Source: Flavobacteriales bacterium
Lineage (GTDB): Bacteria > Bacteroidota > Bacteroidia > Flavobacteriales_F > PHOS-HE28
Assembly (NCBI GenBank): GCA_019638085.1
Contig: JAHBUL010000008.1
Location: 62,001 to 126,000, forward strand
Direction: 5' to 3'
Length of the DNA: 64,000 nucleotides
Of the stretch, positions 1 through 9,117 are shown piece after piece. Both the position numbers and the translations under genes were made by a program. Below the pieces are notes generated by a model, which saw nothing but the letters and a program-made list of their open reading frames with translations, searched no databases and was not told the DNA's origin. Numbering within the stretch: position 1 is the first letter of the stretch; every line of letters starts with the position of its first letter.

Positions 1-1233
1 GGCATCGAGATCGGTCCCATGCACCCCTTGGCGGCGGATGTTTCCAACCTGCTCTGTGAGCTCACCGGCGGCGAACGTGCTGCCGTGTGCAACACGGGTA
101 GCGAAGCCGTACTGGGTGCCATGCGCATGGCGCGTACCGTTACCGGACGCAACCTCATCATCGCGTTCAGCGGCAGCTACCATGGCATCAACGATGAGGT
201 GATCATCCGCGGAAGCAAGAGCAAGAAGAGCTACCCCGGCGCACCCGGTATTCTTCCGGAAGCCGTGGAGAACATGTTGATCCTCGACTATGGAACACCG
301 GAGAGCCTGCAGATCATCAAGGAGCGTTGCCACGAAGCGGCGGCTGTGCTGGTGGAGCCGGTACAGAGCCGACGCATGGAATTCCGCCCGGTTGATTTCC
401 TCCGCGAGGTGCGCGCAGTGACCAAGGAGCATGGAACTGCGTTGATCTTCGATGAGGTGATCACCGGATTCCGGATGCATCCTAACGGAGCGCAAGCCTT
501 GTTCGGCATCAAGGCGGACATCGGCACCTATGGAAAGGTGATCGGTGGCGGCTTACCCATCGGCGCCATGATCGGCAGCCGCCCGTGGATGGATGCCTTG
601 GACGGTGGTCCTTGGCAATTCGGTGATGACAGCGTGCCCGAGGCAGGCGTCACCTATTTCGCCGGCACCTTCGTGCGCCACCCGCTGACCATGGCAGCCG
701 CCAAAGCCGCATTGGTACACATGAAGGAGGAAGGCCCAGCTTTGCAGGAGCGCCTGAACAGTCTTACCGGAAGGATGGTGGAACGCGCGAACGAGCTATT
801 CGATAAGTACTTGCTCCCCTACCGCTGGGTCACCTTCGGCAGTGCATTCAAGACCAAGTACGACGAGACCGTCGCCTATCCCGAGCTTTTCTTTTTGTTG
901 ATGCGCCTTCATGGCGTACACGTGTTGGACTTTCCGCACTTCCTCACAACGGCACACACGGATGCGGATGTGGAATTCATCCTGCAAGCGCTGGAGAAGA
1001 CCTGCCAAGAGTTGCGTGCGAGCGGCTTCATGCCGGAACGCACCTATCCGATCGAGGTAGTGAACAATACCTTGAACGGGCATGTACGGAAGGCTAGCGA
1101 ACGTGTGGCGGAGGCAACGGAACCTCCTGTGGTGGGTGCCCGCTTAGGCCGCACACCCGATGGCGAACCTGGATGGTTCATGCCGAGCGAGAAGCATCCC
1201 GGGAAATATGTGATGCTGGTAACTGAGGAATAA
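1..1233 (+). CDS. PLP-dependent class III aminotransferase (AMT) domain, C-terminal part of a megasynthase or stand-alone enzyme; 5' end outside window
   Basis: The frame is open from base 1, so the N-terminus lies upstream of the window. The sequence is of the glutamate-1-semialdehyde aminotransferase type: a TGSEA motif for cofactor phosphate, an FDEV motif (Asp encoded at 451-453), and the cofactor lysine in TYGKVIGGG (Lys encoded at 535-537). The tail has a GARLGRTPDGEP...PGKY linker, which I associate with AMT domains embedded in PKS/NRPS enzymes of the iturin/mycosubtilin type. There it converts a carrier-bound beta-ketoacyl chain into a beta-aminoacyl chain. The next gene starts 37 bp downstream with a condensation domain, as expected if the assembly line is split between AMT and C. 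Whether a PKS precedes it cannot be seen here. Confidence 0.85.
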   Translation, partial: GIEIGPMHPLAADVSNLLCELTGGERAAVCNTGSEAVLGAMRMARTVTGRNLIIAFSGSYHGINDEVIIRGSKSKKSYPGAPGILPEAVENMLILDYGTPESLQIIKERCHEAAAVLVEPVQSRRMEFRPVDFLREVRAVTKEHGTALIFDEVITGFRMHPNGAQALFGIKADIGTYGKVIGGGLPIGAMIGSRPWMDALDGGPWQFGDDSVPEAGVTYFAGTFVRHPLTMAAAKAALVHMKEEGPALQERLNSLTGRMVERANELFDKYLLPYRWVTFGSAFKTKYDETVAYPELFFLLMRLHGVHVLDFPHFLTTAHTDADVEFILQALEKTCQELRASGFMPERTYPIEVVNNTLNGHVRKASERVAEATEPPVVGARLGRTPDGEPGWFMPSEKHPGKYVMLVTEE

Positions 1234-1270
1234 TAGTACTGAGGAACTTCTGACAAGTTCAAGGACGATC

Positions 1271-4200
1271 ATGGAGAAATTCATTCCGGAAACGCGGCTG
1301 GTTGAGGTAGACTTTAATCCCTTCACCGGTCCTGCGATCCAGCGCACGATACCCACCACGGAAAGCCAGCGCGAAGTCTTTGTGGCATCATCCATGGGAG
1401 CGGACGGGAATCGCGCCTATGTGGAAAGTGTGAGCCTACAACTGGAAGGTGAGATGGACCATCCGGCCATGGAAAAAGCTTTGCAGGACCTGATCGCCAG
1501 GCATGAGAGCCTTCGCAGTGCGATAAGCGCGGACGGCATGCGCATGGTCGTTTTCGAACAAACCGGGAACGCTGTCGTTTTCCACGACCTCCATGATCTG
1601 GAGGATACCGCACGAAAGCAACGACTTATCGCCTTGGCCCATGCGGACATGGAACAGGTGTTTGATCTGGTGAACGGGCCCTTGTTCCGGGTAATGCTCA
1701 TCCGTACAGGAAAACGGACACATCTGCTGCGTCTTAGCGGGCACCATCTCGTCCTGGACGGCTGGAGCCTGGGGATCCTGATGAGCGAGATCAGCGTTCT
1801 GTACAATGCACACCAAGCAGGCGTTCGAGCGGAACTCCCGCCCGCCATTCCGTATAGCGATTACGTGTTCGCCACCCTTGAATTTTCCCGGAGCGCCGAT
1901 CATGCCGCAGTTGAGAAATATTGGATGGACCTGTACCAAGGCACCATTCCGAGGGCCGACCTACCGACGGATCGCAACCGGCCTTCGGAAAAAACCTTCA
2001 AGGGACATCGCTTGGACTTCCAGCTTGAAACGGGCCTGGTCCAAGGCTTGCGCTCCGTCGCCACGAAGAACGGTGCCAGTTTCGTTACCACGCTTCTGGC
2101 CACATTTGAGATCCTTGTGCATAAGCTGACCAATGCCAAGGACATCGTCGTGGGGCTGCCGACGGCCGGACAGAGCGACTTCAACATGAAGCATTTGGTC
2201 GGGCACTGTGTAAACCTGCTGGCTCTGCGCAGCCATGTGGATGAAGAAGTCCCATTCAATGTTTACCTCAAGGAACGGCGCGGGCAGGTATTGGACGCTT
2301 TCGACCACCAGAAATACACCTTTGGCACCTTGGTCAGGAAGTTGAAGATCCCCCGGGAGGCGGGCAGGATCCCTTTGGTCCCTGTGATCTTCAATACCGA
2401 CATGAACATGGATGATGGTGTGTCCTTCCATGGCTTGGAACACACGGTCATCAGCAATCCCAGGCATTACGAAAACTTCGAGCTCTTCCTGAACGCGACC
2501 GGACATGGTGACAAGCTCACCTTGGAATGGAGCTACAACACCGACTTGTTCGACGAATCCACCATTCACCAATGGATGGATGACCTGACCCTTTTGATCA
2601 AGGCCGTTATCAGCGACGTTTCGCGGCCGATCGCTTCGCTGGGGCCAGCAAAACCTGTCCAAGAGATCCGGATGCCCTTGCCGGAGTGGATCGGTAGCCC
2701 AACGGACTTCCCTCGCGAGAAGAGCGTGACCGATCTGTTCGATGAGATGGTGGCCGCCCACGGAAGCGATATTGCCGTAGTAGGCGCCGATGAGCAATGG
2801 ACGTACAGTACGCTCCGGGAGCGGGCGCTCTCCATTGCCGACACCTTGGAACGTGCGGGTGTGGGTCCGGGTGATTTCGTCGGCCTATGTACGGACCGTT
2901 GCCCGGGCATGGTAGCCGCCATGTTGGGCACATTGCACTGCGGAGCTGCTTTTCTGCCCATCGACCACAGCTATCCTGCCGAGCGCATTGAATACATGAT
3001 CAAGGATTCGGGCATCAAGGTTCTGTTGACCCAGAAGCACGTGGCGGACACCTTGCCAAAGCACAATGCACAGGTCTTCCTCTTGGAGGAGGCGACAGAG
3101 GCCCTACCGACGAAAGGACCTTCCAAAAGCACTCCGGAATCAGCCGCGTACATGATGTACACTTCGGGGTCCACGGGAAATCCCAAAGGGGTCATGGTAT
3201 CCCATCGCGCTGTGGTCCGGCTGGTACGTGACCAGAACTACCTGGAGTTCGGCCCCGAACTCACCATCCTGCAGATCTGCAACATCTCGTTCGACGTATC
3301 CACGTTCGAGATCTGGGGTGCCTTGTTGAACGGGGCCAAGCTGGTTTTACAGCCGCAACAGAAACCCACTTTGCAGGAGATAGTCGACACCATCAAGAAG
3401 CACAAGGTGGACACGGCTTGGTTCACCTCCGGATTGTTCAATCTGATGGTGGATGAGCACGTGGAGGACCTGCATGGCTTGAAACACCTGCTGGCTGGCG
3501 GTGATGCCCTGAGCGTACCGCATGTCAAGCGCGCCCTACAAGTACTCGGCCCCGGTGTGCTGATCAATGGATACGGGCCCACGGAGAACACCTCCTTCAC
3601 TACCTGTCACGCCATCAACGACGATGCGGAACTTCAGGAGCGCGTGCCGATCGGTCGGCCTATTTCGAACACCACGGTCCATATCCTTGATGCGGACATG
3701 CAGCCGGTGCCTGTTGGAGAAATGGGCGAACTGTACACCGGAGGGGATGGCGTCGCGATTGGATATTGGCAACGACCCGAGCTGACAGCCTCACAGTTCA
3801 TCGATGATCCATACAGCAAAGTGCCTGGCGCCAAACTCTACCGCAGTGGGGATATGGCCAGCTGGCGGCCCGACGGCACCATTGAATTCCTTGGGCGTGT
3901 TGACGGACAGGTCAAGATCCGTGGGTTCAGGGTGGAACTCGGCGAGATCGAAAGCGCCATCAGCACCTTCAGTGAAGTGAAGGACCGAGTGGTGATGGTG
4001 CGCAGTGACGTACCGGGGGAGAAACAACTCGTGGCCTACTTGGTGCCGAAACACACGGATGTGGCGGCACAGGAAACCCTGATCACCACGGTGCGCACCC
4101 ATCTACGCGAGGTCCTGCCGGATTACATGATGCCTGCCGCATTCGTGATCTTGCCCGAACTGCCATTGACAGGTAATGGCAAAGTGGACAAGCGCGCATT

Positions 4201-7200
4201 GCCCGCCCCCGACCTCGATGCCGTTGTCCATGCCGCATATGAGGCTCCCGTAGGGGAGGTCGAGCAGACGATCGCGGAGATCTGGAGCAAGCTCCTTGGC
4301 ATGGATCACGTCGGGCGCCACGACAATTTCTTCGAATTGGGCGGGCATTCGCTCTTGGGCATCCAGATGCTGGCGGCGATACGATCCGCCCTCAACGTTG
4401 AACTCACTTTGTCCACCATATTCGAGGCCCAGACATTGTCCGACCTTGCGGAAGCCATTCACAGCGCGACCCGCCCGGCCCGAACCCAGATCGCCCCGGT
4501 AGACAAGACCGGTGATCTTGAGGTCTCGTTCGGCCAACAGCGTATGTGGATCTCCTCGCAGTTCGGTCGCGATGCCTACGACATGTCCCAAGCGATCCGG
4601 ATCACCGGCGAACTCGACGTGGACACGCTCAAGCGCTCGCTTGATGCCCTCGTTGCCCGCCATGAGCCACTACGCACCACCTTCGAGACCACGCGCGCAG
4701 GGCGCCTGATCCAACGTATCCACCCCCCTGTTGCCGGCGACCTCACCGTGGAGACGGTCGCCTCTTTCGACGATGCTCTTGCCCGATGCCAACAGGAGTC
4801 CCAGCGGCCATATGACCTCGTCGCCGGCCCCGTGTTCGAACCCCAGTTGTACCGCATCAATGACCGCGACCATGTCCTGCTCATGCGCATGCACCATATC
4901 GTTGGGGACGAGTGGTCCACGGGCGTGCTGTTCCGTGATCTCAGTGCATTCTATCAAGGCGATACGCCAACACCACTGCGCTTTTCCTACGCCGACTTCG
5001 CTGCATGGCAGCGGGCCCATCTCACTGCGGATGTCGCTGCACGCGAACTAGACTACTGGCGTACCCAACTCTCCGGAGCCCCCGCTCTGCTCGAGCTTCC
5101 CACCGACCGGCCACGGCCGCACGAGCTCAGCACCAACGGCGCGCAACGTGTGTACCGCCTGCCTAACGAACTGTGGCAACGCCTCGACACGGTAGGCCGC
5201 CAACATCAGGCCACGTCGTTCATGACCTTGCTCGCGGGCTTCTATGCGCTACTTCATCGTTACTCCGGTGCAACGGACATCTCCATCGGCACGCCGATCA
5301 CCAATCGCGACCAGCCCGGCTCCGAGGACATGATCGGCTTCTTCATCAACACCCTTGTGCTGCGGACCGACCTGTCGGGCACACCGAGCTTCATCGACCT
5401 GCTCTCCCGCGTTCGCAGCGTTGCCCTCGGTGCCTTCTCCCATCAGGATCTGCCGTTTGAGCGCGTCGTGGAGGTGCTGGAACCCGAGCGCACCCTCGCT
5501 CATGCACCGCTGTTCCAAGTATCGTTCGTATACCAATCCAACGAGGCACCGCCCGTGCCCCCGGGACTTACGTTCGAGGAGCTCAACATCGCCTCTTCCA
5601 CGGCGAAATTCGACCTCATCATCGACATTTCACCCGGACCCGACGGCCTGGATTGCACCTTGGAATACAACACTGATCTGTTCGACGCAGCGACCATCGA
5701 TCGCATGCTGGAGCATTTCCATATCCTGCTCGATGGCATCGTAGCCGACCCGGCCCGATCCATCAACGAACACTCTTTGCTGACCCCCGCCGAGCACCAC
5801 CGGTTGCTCGCCGAATGGAACGGCAGTTCCTCGCCTTTCCCGAGCGATAGCAGCATTGGCCGGATCTTCCACGAGGTTGTGGATGCCCATACGGATCGTA
5901 TTGCCGTGGAAATGGGCGACCTGAAGATCTCCTACGGCGCCCTGAAACAGCGCATGCTCGTGATCGCGGGCGTGTTGGAACGGGCGGGCGTGGGTTCCGG
6001 TGATCTGGTGGGCCTATGCAGCGACCGCAGCCCAGACATGGTGGCTGCCATGTTGGCCACCATGTGGCGCGGTGCCGCGTTCGTACCCTTCGACCCTAGC
6101 TATCCCAAGGAACGGCTTGACCACATGTTCAAGGATAGTGGCGTGAAGGTGCTCCTGGCCCAGGAACACTTGTTGGACATGCTGCCGGCAAACTCGGCAA
6201 CCACGCTATTGCTCGACGATATAGGCGATGAAGCGCCTACGGCGGCCGGGCCACAGGGCACGGCCCAATCACCGGCGTACATCATGTACACCTCCGGCAG
6301 CACCGGCCAGCCCAAGGGCGTGGTGGTTCCGCACCGCTCCATTGTGCGCTTGGTAAAGGAACAAGAGTACCTGCCCTTTGGTCCTGACCTTGTCTTCCTT
6401 CAATTATCGAACATCTCCTTCGATGCATCCACGCTGGAACTCTGGGGCGCACTGCTGAACGGTGCTAAACTGGTGCTTCAGCCACAGCAGAAACCCACCT
6501 TGCAGGAGATCATCGGCACTATCCACCAACACAAGGTCACCACGGTATGGTTCACTGCAGGTGTGTTCAACCTGTTGGTGGACGAGTACTTGGAGGAATT
6601 GCGCAGCCTGAAGCACATCCTCACAGGCGGTGATATATTGAGCGTACCCCATGTGAAACGCGCCTTGCGTGCGCTGGGCCCCGGAGTGCTGATCAATGGC
6701 TACGGCCCCACTGAGAACACAACGTTCACCTGTTGTTACCCGATCAACGACGAACACGCGATACAAGCCCGCATATCGATCGGTAAGCCCATAAACAACA
6801 CCACCGTCCATATCCTCGATGAGGCGATGCGCCCCGTGGCCATCCGCGAACCGGGTGAGATCTATACCGGTGGTGAAGGTGTGGCACTGGGATACTGGGG
6901 CAAGCCCGAACTGACCGCAAGCCACTTTGTTGACGACCCCTTCAGCCATACCCCGGGGGCCAAGCTATATCGTACGGGAGACCGTGCCACATGGCTGCCG
7001 GACGGGAACATCGACTTCCTGGGCCGTGCCGACGGGCAGGTCAAAGTGCGCGGTTTCCGTATTGAGCTTGGTGAGATCGAGAATGCCATCGGCCTCGTGC
7101 CGCAAGTGAAGGATAACGTGGTGGTGGTACGTAACGATATGCCCGGTGAAAAACAGTTGGTGGCTTATGTGGTACCCCATGCACTGGCTGGCGCGAACGG

Positions 7201-8362
7201 TGAAGGAAGCGTCCCGGAGGACCTGATCGTAACGGTGCGTGAACATCTGCGGAACACCATGCCTGCATACATGGTACCTACCGCGTTCATGATCATGGAT
7301 GCGCTACCGCTAAATGCCAACGGTAAAGTGGACAAGCATGCGCTGCCCGTACCCGAGCACCGCTCACAAACCATGTCGGCGAAGCATGTAGCCCCGCGGA
7401 ATGGTACAGAGAAACGCTTGGCCAAGCTCTGGGAAGAACTGTTGAACACGCCCGCTCCCAGCGTACATGATAATTTCTTCGACCTGGGGGGACAGTCCAT
7501 CATCGGCATCCAGCTCTTGGCCCGTGTGGAGGGCGACTTCGGTACCCGGCTACCGTTGAACTCGCTTTTCCAGTCCCCCACGATCGCCGCTTTTGCGAAA
7601 TTGTTGCAAAGTGATAACGGCACCACCGGACTGAAGAACTTGGCCATACTGCAACCTGCGGGCGACCGCATTCCGTTCTTCTGTGTACACGGTGATGAGG
7701 CGAATCACCACATCATGCGCTACCTCGGAGAGGACCAACCGTACTACGCATTCTTACACCAAGGAGAAGATGGTGCTCCATTCGAGCATAAAACGGTAGA
7801 GGACATCGCTGCGCATTACGTGAGTGAGATGGTCTCGGTACAACCAGAGGGTCCCTACCTTCTTGGGGGGTATTCCTTCGGTGGCATCGTAGCCTATGAA
7901 ATGGCTTCCCAGCTCAGGGCGGCGGGCCACGATGTGCCCTTGCTGGTGATGTTCGACATGTATGCGCCAGAGGCGTTCAACAAAACGACGGGTCCGGAGG
8001 ATCATTTCTATGACCCCTTGAAGAACGCCGTGATGAGATGGTTGGTGAAACGTGAACTTCGCAAAGGCAATATCCGCTCGCCCAGGCTGCGGCACTTCCA
8101 TATCATTGACAACTACCTCAAGGCCATTCTGGATTATCATCCTCAACCATACGATGGACCTGTCACCGTGTTCAAGGCGGAGCGCTCACAAGGGCCGGAT
8201 GACATGGGCTGGAGCGAGCTGGTGACCGGAACCTTGGATGTACGGGTGCTTCCGGGCGATCACTTCAGCCTGATCAAGGACCCCGGAGTGGTGCACTTGG
8301 TGAAGGAGCTTTCAGCCAGCATCGACCGCGCCATAAGCAAGCATGCCGTTGAGGCCGTTTGA
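1271..8362 (+). CDS. non-ribosomal peptide synthetase, C-A-T-C-A-T-TE
   Basis: A 2363-residue two-module terminal NRPS. C1 has HHLVLDGWS (residues 158-166). A1 spans about 480-980 with YTSGSTGNPKG at 630. T1 has GGHSL with carrier Ser1027. C2 spans about 1084-1500 with HHIVGDEWS at 1208. A2 spans about 1520-2025 with YTSGSTGQPKG at 1673. T2 has GGQSI with carrier Ser2076. The thioesterase (about 2130-2355) has GYSFGG with Ser2202 and a GDHFSL His2331. Aligning by eye to GrsA, the ten-residue specificity codes read DVFWLGGSFK (A1) and DALWLGGTFK (A2), close to the valine code DAFWIGGTFK. No epimerisation or methylation domain is seen. The TE implies hydrolysis or cyclisation of the product. 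The enzyme would extend the beta-amino acyl chain from the upstream AMT protein by two aliphatic residues (inference). Confidence 0.95.
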   Translation: MEKFIPETRLVEVDFNPFTGPAIQRTIPTTESQREVFVASSMGADGNRAYVESVSLQLEGEMDHPAMEKALQDLIARHESLRSAISADGMRMVVFEQTGNAVVFHDLHDLEDTARKQRLIALAHADMEQVFDLVNGPLFRVMLIRTGKRTHLLRLSGHHLVLDGWSLGILMSEISVLYNAHQAGVRAELPPAIPYSDYVFATLEFSRSADHAAVEKYWMDLYQGTIPRADLPTDRNRPSEKTFKGHRLDFQLETGLVQGLRSVATKNGASFVTTLLATFEILVHKLTNAKDIVVGLPTAGQSDFNMKHLVGHCVNLLALRSHVDEEVPFNVYLKERRGQVLDAFDHQKYTFGTLVRKLKIPREAGRIPLVPVIFNTDMNMDDGVSFHGLEHTVISNPRHYENFELFLNATGHGDKLTLEWSYNTDLFDESTIHQWMDDLTLLIKAVISDVSRPIASLGPAKPVQEIRMPLPEWIGSPTDFPREKSVTDLFDEMVAAHGSDIAVVGADEQWTYSTLRERALSIADTLERAGVGPGDFVGLCTDRCPGMVAAMLGTLHCGAAFLPIDHSYPAERIEYMIKDSGIKVLLTQKHVADTLPKHNAQVFLLEEATEALPTKGPSKSTPESAAYMMYTSGSTGNPKGVMVSHRAVVRLVRDQNYLEFGPELTILQICNISFDVSTFEIWGALLNGAKLVLQPQQKPTLQEIVDTIKKHKVDTAWFTSGLFNLMVDEHVEDLHGLKHLLAGGDALSVPHVKRALQVLGPGVLINGYGPTENTSFTTCHAINDDAELQERVPIGRPISNTTVHILDADMQPVPVGEMGELYTGGDGVAIGYWQRPELTASQFIDDPYSKVPGAKLYRSGDMASWRPDGTIEFLGRVDGQVKIRGFRVELGEIESAISTFSEVKDRVVMVRSDVPGEKQLVAYLVPKHTDVAAQETLITTVRTHLREVLPDYMMPAAFVILPELPLTGNGKVDKRALPAPDLDAVVHAAYEAPVGEVEQTIAEIWSKLLGMDHVGRHDNFFELGGHSLLGIQMLAAIRSALNVELTLSTIFEAQTLSDLAEAIHSATRPARTQIAPVDKTGDLEVSFGQQRMWISSQFGRDAYDMSQAIRITGELDVDTLKRSLDALVARHEPLRTTFETTRAGRLIQRIHPPVAGDLTVETVASFDDALARCQQESQRPYDLVAGPVFEPQLYRINDRDHVLLMRMHHIVGDEWSTGVLFRDLSAFYQGDTPTPLRFSYADFAAWQRAHLTADVAARELDYWRTQLSGAPALLELPTDRPRPHELSTNGAQRVYRLPNELWQRLDTVGRQHQATSFMTLLAGFYALLHRYSGATDISIGTPITNRDQPGSEDMIGFFINTLVLRTDLSGTPSFIDLLSRVRSVALGAFSHQDLPFERVVEVLEPERTLAHAPLFQVSFVYQSNEAPPVPPGLTFEELNIASSTAKFDLIIDISPGPDGLDCTLEYNTDLFDAATIDRMLEHFHILLDGIVADPARSINEHSLLTPAEHHRLLAEWNGSSSPFPSDSSIGRIFHEVVDAHTDRIAVEMGDLKISYGALKQRMLVIAGVLERAGVGSGDLVGLCSDRSPDMVAAMLATMWRGAAFVPFDPSYPKERLDHMFKDSGVKVLLAQEHLLDMLPANSATTLLLDDIGDEAPTAAGPQGTAQSPAYIMYTSGSTGQPKGVVVPHRSIVRLVKEQEYLPFGPDLVFLQLSNISFDASTLELWGALLNGAKLVLQPQQKPTLQEIIGTIHQHKVTTVWFTAGVFNLLVDEYLEELRSLKHILTGGDILSVPHVKRALRALGPGVLINGYGPTENTTFTCCYPINDEHAIQARISIGKPINNTTVHILDEAMRPVAIREPGEIYTGGEGVALGYWGKPELTASHFVDDPFSHTPGAKLYRTGDRATWLPDGNIDFLGRADGQVKVRGFRIELGEIENAIGLVPQVKDNVVVVRNDMPGEKQLVAYVVPHALAGANGEGSVPEDLIVTVREHLRNTMPAYMVPTAFMIMDALPLNANGKVDKHALPVPEHRSQTMSAKHVAPRNGTEKRLAKLWEELLNTPAPSVHDNFFDLGGQSIIGIQLLARVEGDFGTRLPLNSLFQSPTIAAFAKLLQSDNGTTGLKNLAILQPAGDRIPFFCVHGDEANHHIMRYLGEDQPYYAFLHQGEDGAPFEHKTVEDIAAHYVSEMVSVQPEGPYLLGGYSFGGIVAYEMASQLRAAGHDVPLLVMFDMYAPEAFNKTTGPEDHFYDPLKNAVMRWLVKRELRKGNIRSPRLRHFHIIDNYLKAILDYHPQPYDGPVTVFKAERSQGPDDMGWSELVTGTLDVRVLPGDHFSLIKDPGVVHLVKELSASIDRAISKHAVEAV

Positions 8363-8364
8363 CC

Positions 8365-9114
8365 ATGAAGGCCAAGCGATCCTTGATCGTACACTGCGAA
8401 GGACCAGTGCCGGCTCAGCTGGAGAAGAGCACTTCAGGTATGCTGTTGGATGCAGCCCCCTTGGTCTGGTTCGCCACGTTGGAATCAATACGGGACAGGA
8501 AGGAACGCTACCATGCACTCTTGAATGAGGAGGAACTGGCACGTGCCGAGCGTTTCCGGTTTCCCAAGGACCGCAACCGCTACATCCTCGGGCATGGACT
8601 TTTGCGCGAAACCTTGGGCGTTCATCTCGGCCGATCAGCGAAGGACCTTGAGCTGCTGAGGGGGGAATTCGGGAAACCGTTCCTGGAAGGGCATCCAGTG
8701 CATTTCAACTTGAGCGATACCAAGGATGCGGTGCTCTTGGCCCTTTCCCACCATCCGATCGGCGCGGATATCGAAACCATGAACCGCCACACCGATCATG
8801 AGCGGGTGGCTGAACACTACTTCACACCTACGGAGATAGCCAGCATCGCAGATGCCGCCGACGGCAAGCGGCGCTTCCTGGAATTATGGACACGGAAGGA
8901 AGCCGTGCTGAAGGCCAGCGGCGTGGGCATCATGGACGACCTGCACAGCTTGGACGTAGGTGGGGCGTTGAACCAGATGATGATCTCGCACCCGGATTTT
9001 GTGCGACTGGCCGCAGCTAAATACTATGTATGCACAGCCCGGATCGGCACAGACCATCTGGTGAGCATTGCTACAGAGGTCGCACCGGAGGGTTGGCGTA
9101 TTGTAGCGGCTTGA
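8365..9114 (+). CDS. 4'-phosphopantetheinyl transferase, Sfp family
   Basis: Converts apo carrier domains to the holo form by moving phosphopantetheine from CoA to the carrier serine. The 249-residue protein carries the two family motifs: GADIE (about 133-137) and WTRKEAVLKASG (about 175-186), whose acidic residues bind magnesium. FNLSDTKD just upstream matches the conserved region before them. The ATG at 8365 lies 2 bp after the NRPS stop; a TTG at 8359 is an in-frame alternative overlapping that stop. The tight link to the NRPS indicates that it activates Ser1027 and Ser2076 there. It ends three bases before the convergent helicase gene. Confidence 0.93.
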   Translation: MKAKRSLIVHCEGPVPAQLEKSTSGMLLDAAPLVWFATLESIRDRKERYHALLNEEELARAERFRFPKDRNRYILGHGLLRETLGVHLGRSAKDLELLRGEFGKPFLEGHPVHFNLSDTKDAVLLALSHHPIGADIETMNRHTDHERVAEHYFTPTEIASIADAADGKRRFLELWTRKEAVLKASGVGIMDDLHSLDVGGALNQMMISHPDFVRLAAAKYYVCTARIGTDHLVSIATEVAPEGWRIVAA

Positions 9115-9117
9115 GGC

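Noticed and set aside
1961..2797. 278-codon minus-strand frame antisense to the first NRPS condensation domain
   Set aside because: Shadow of the NRPS gene with no family match.
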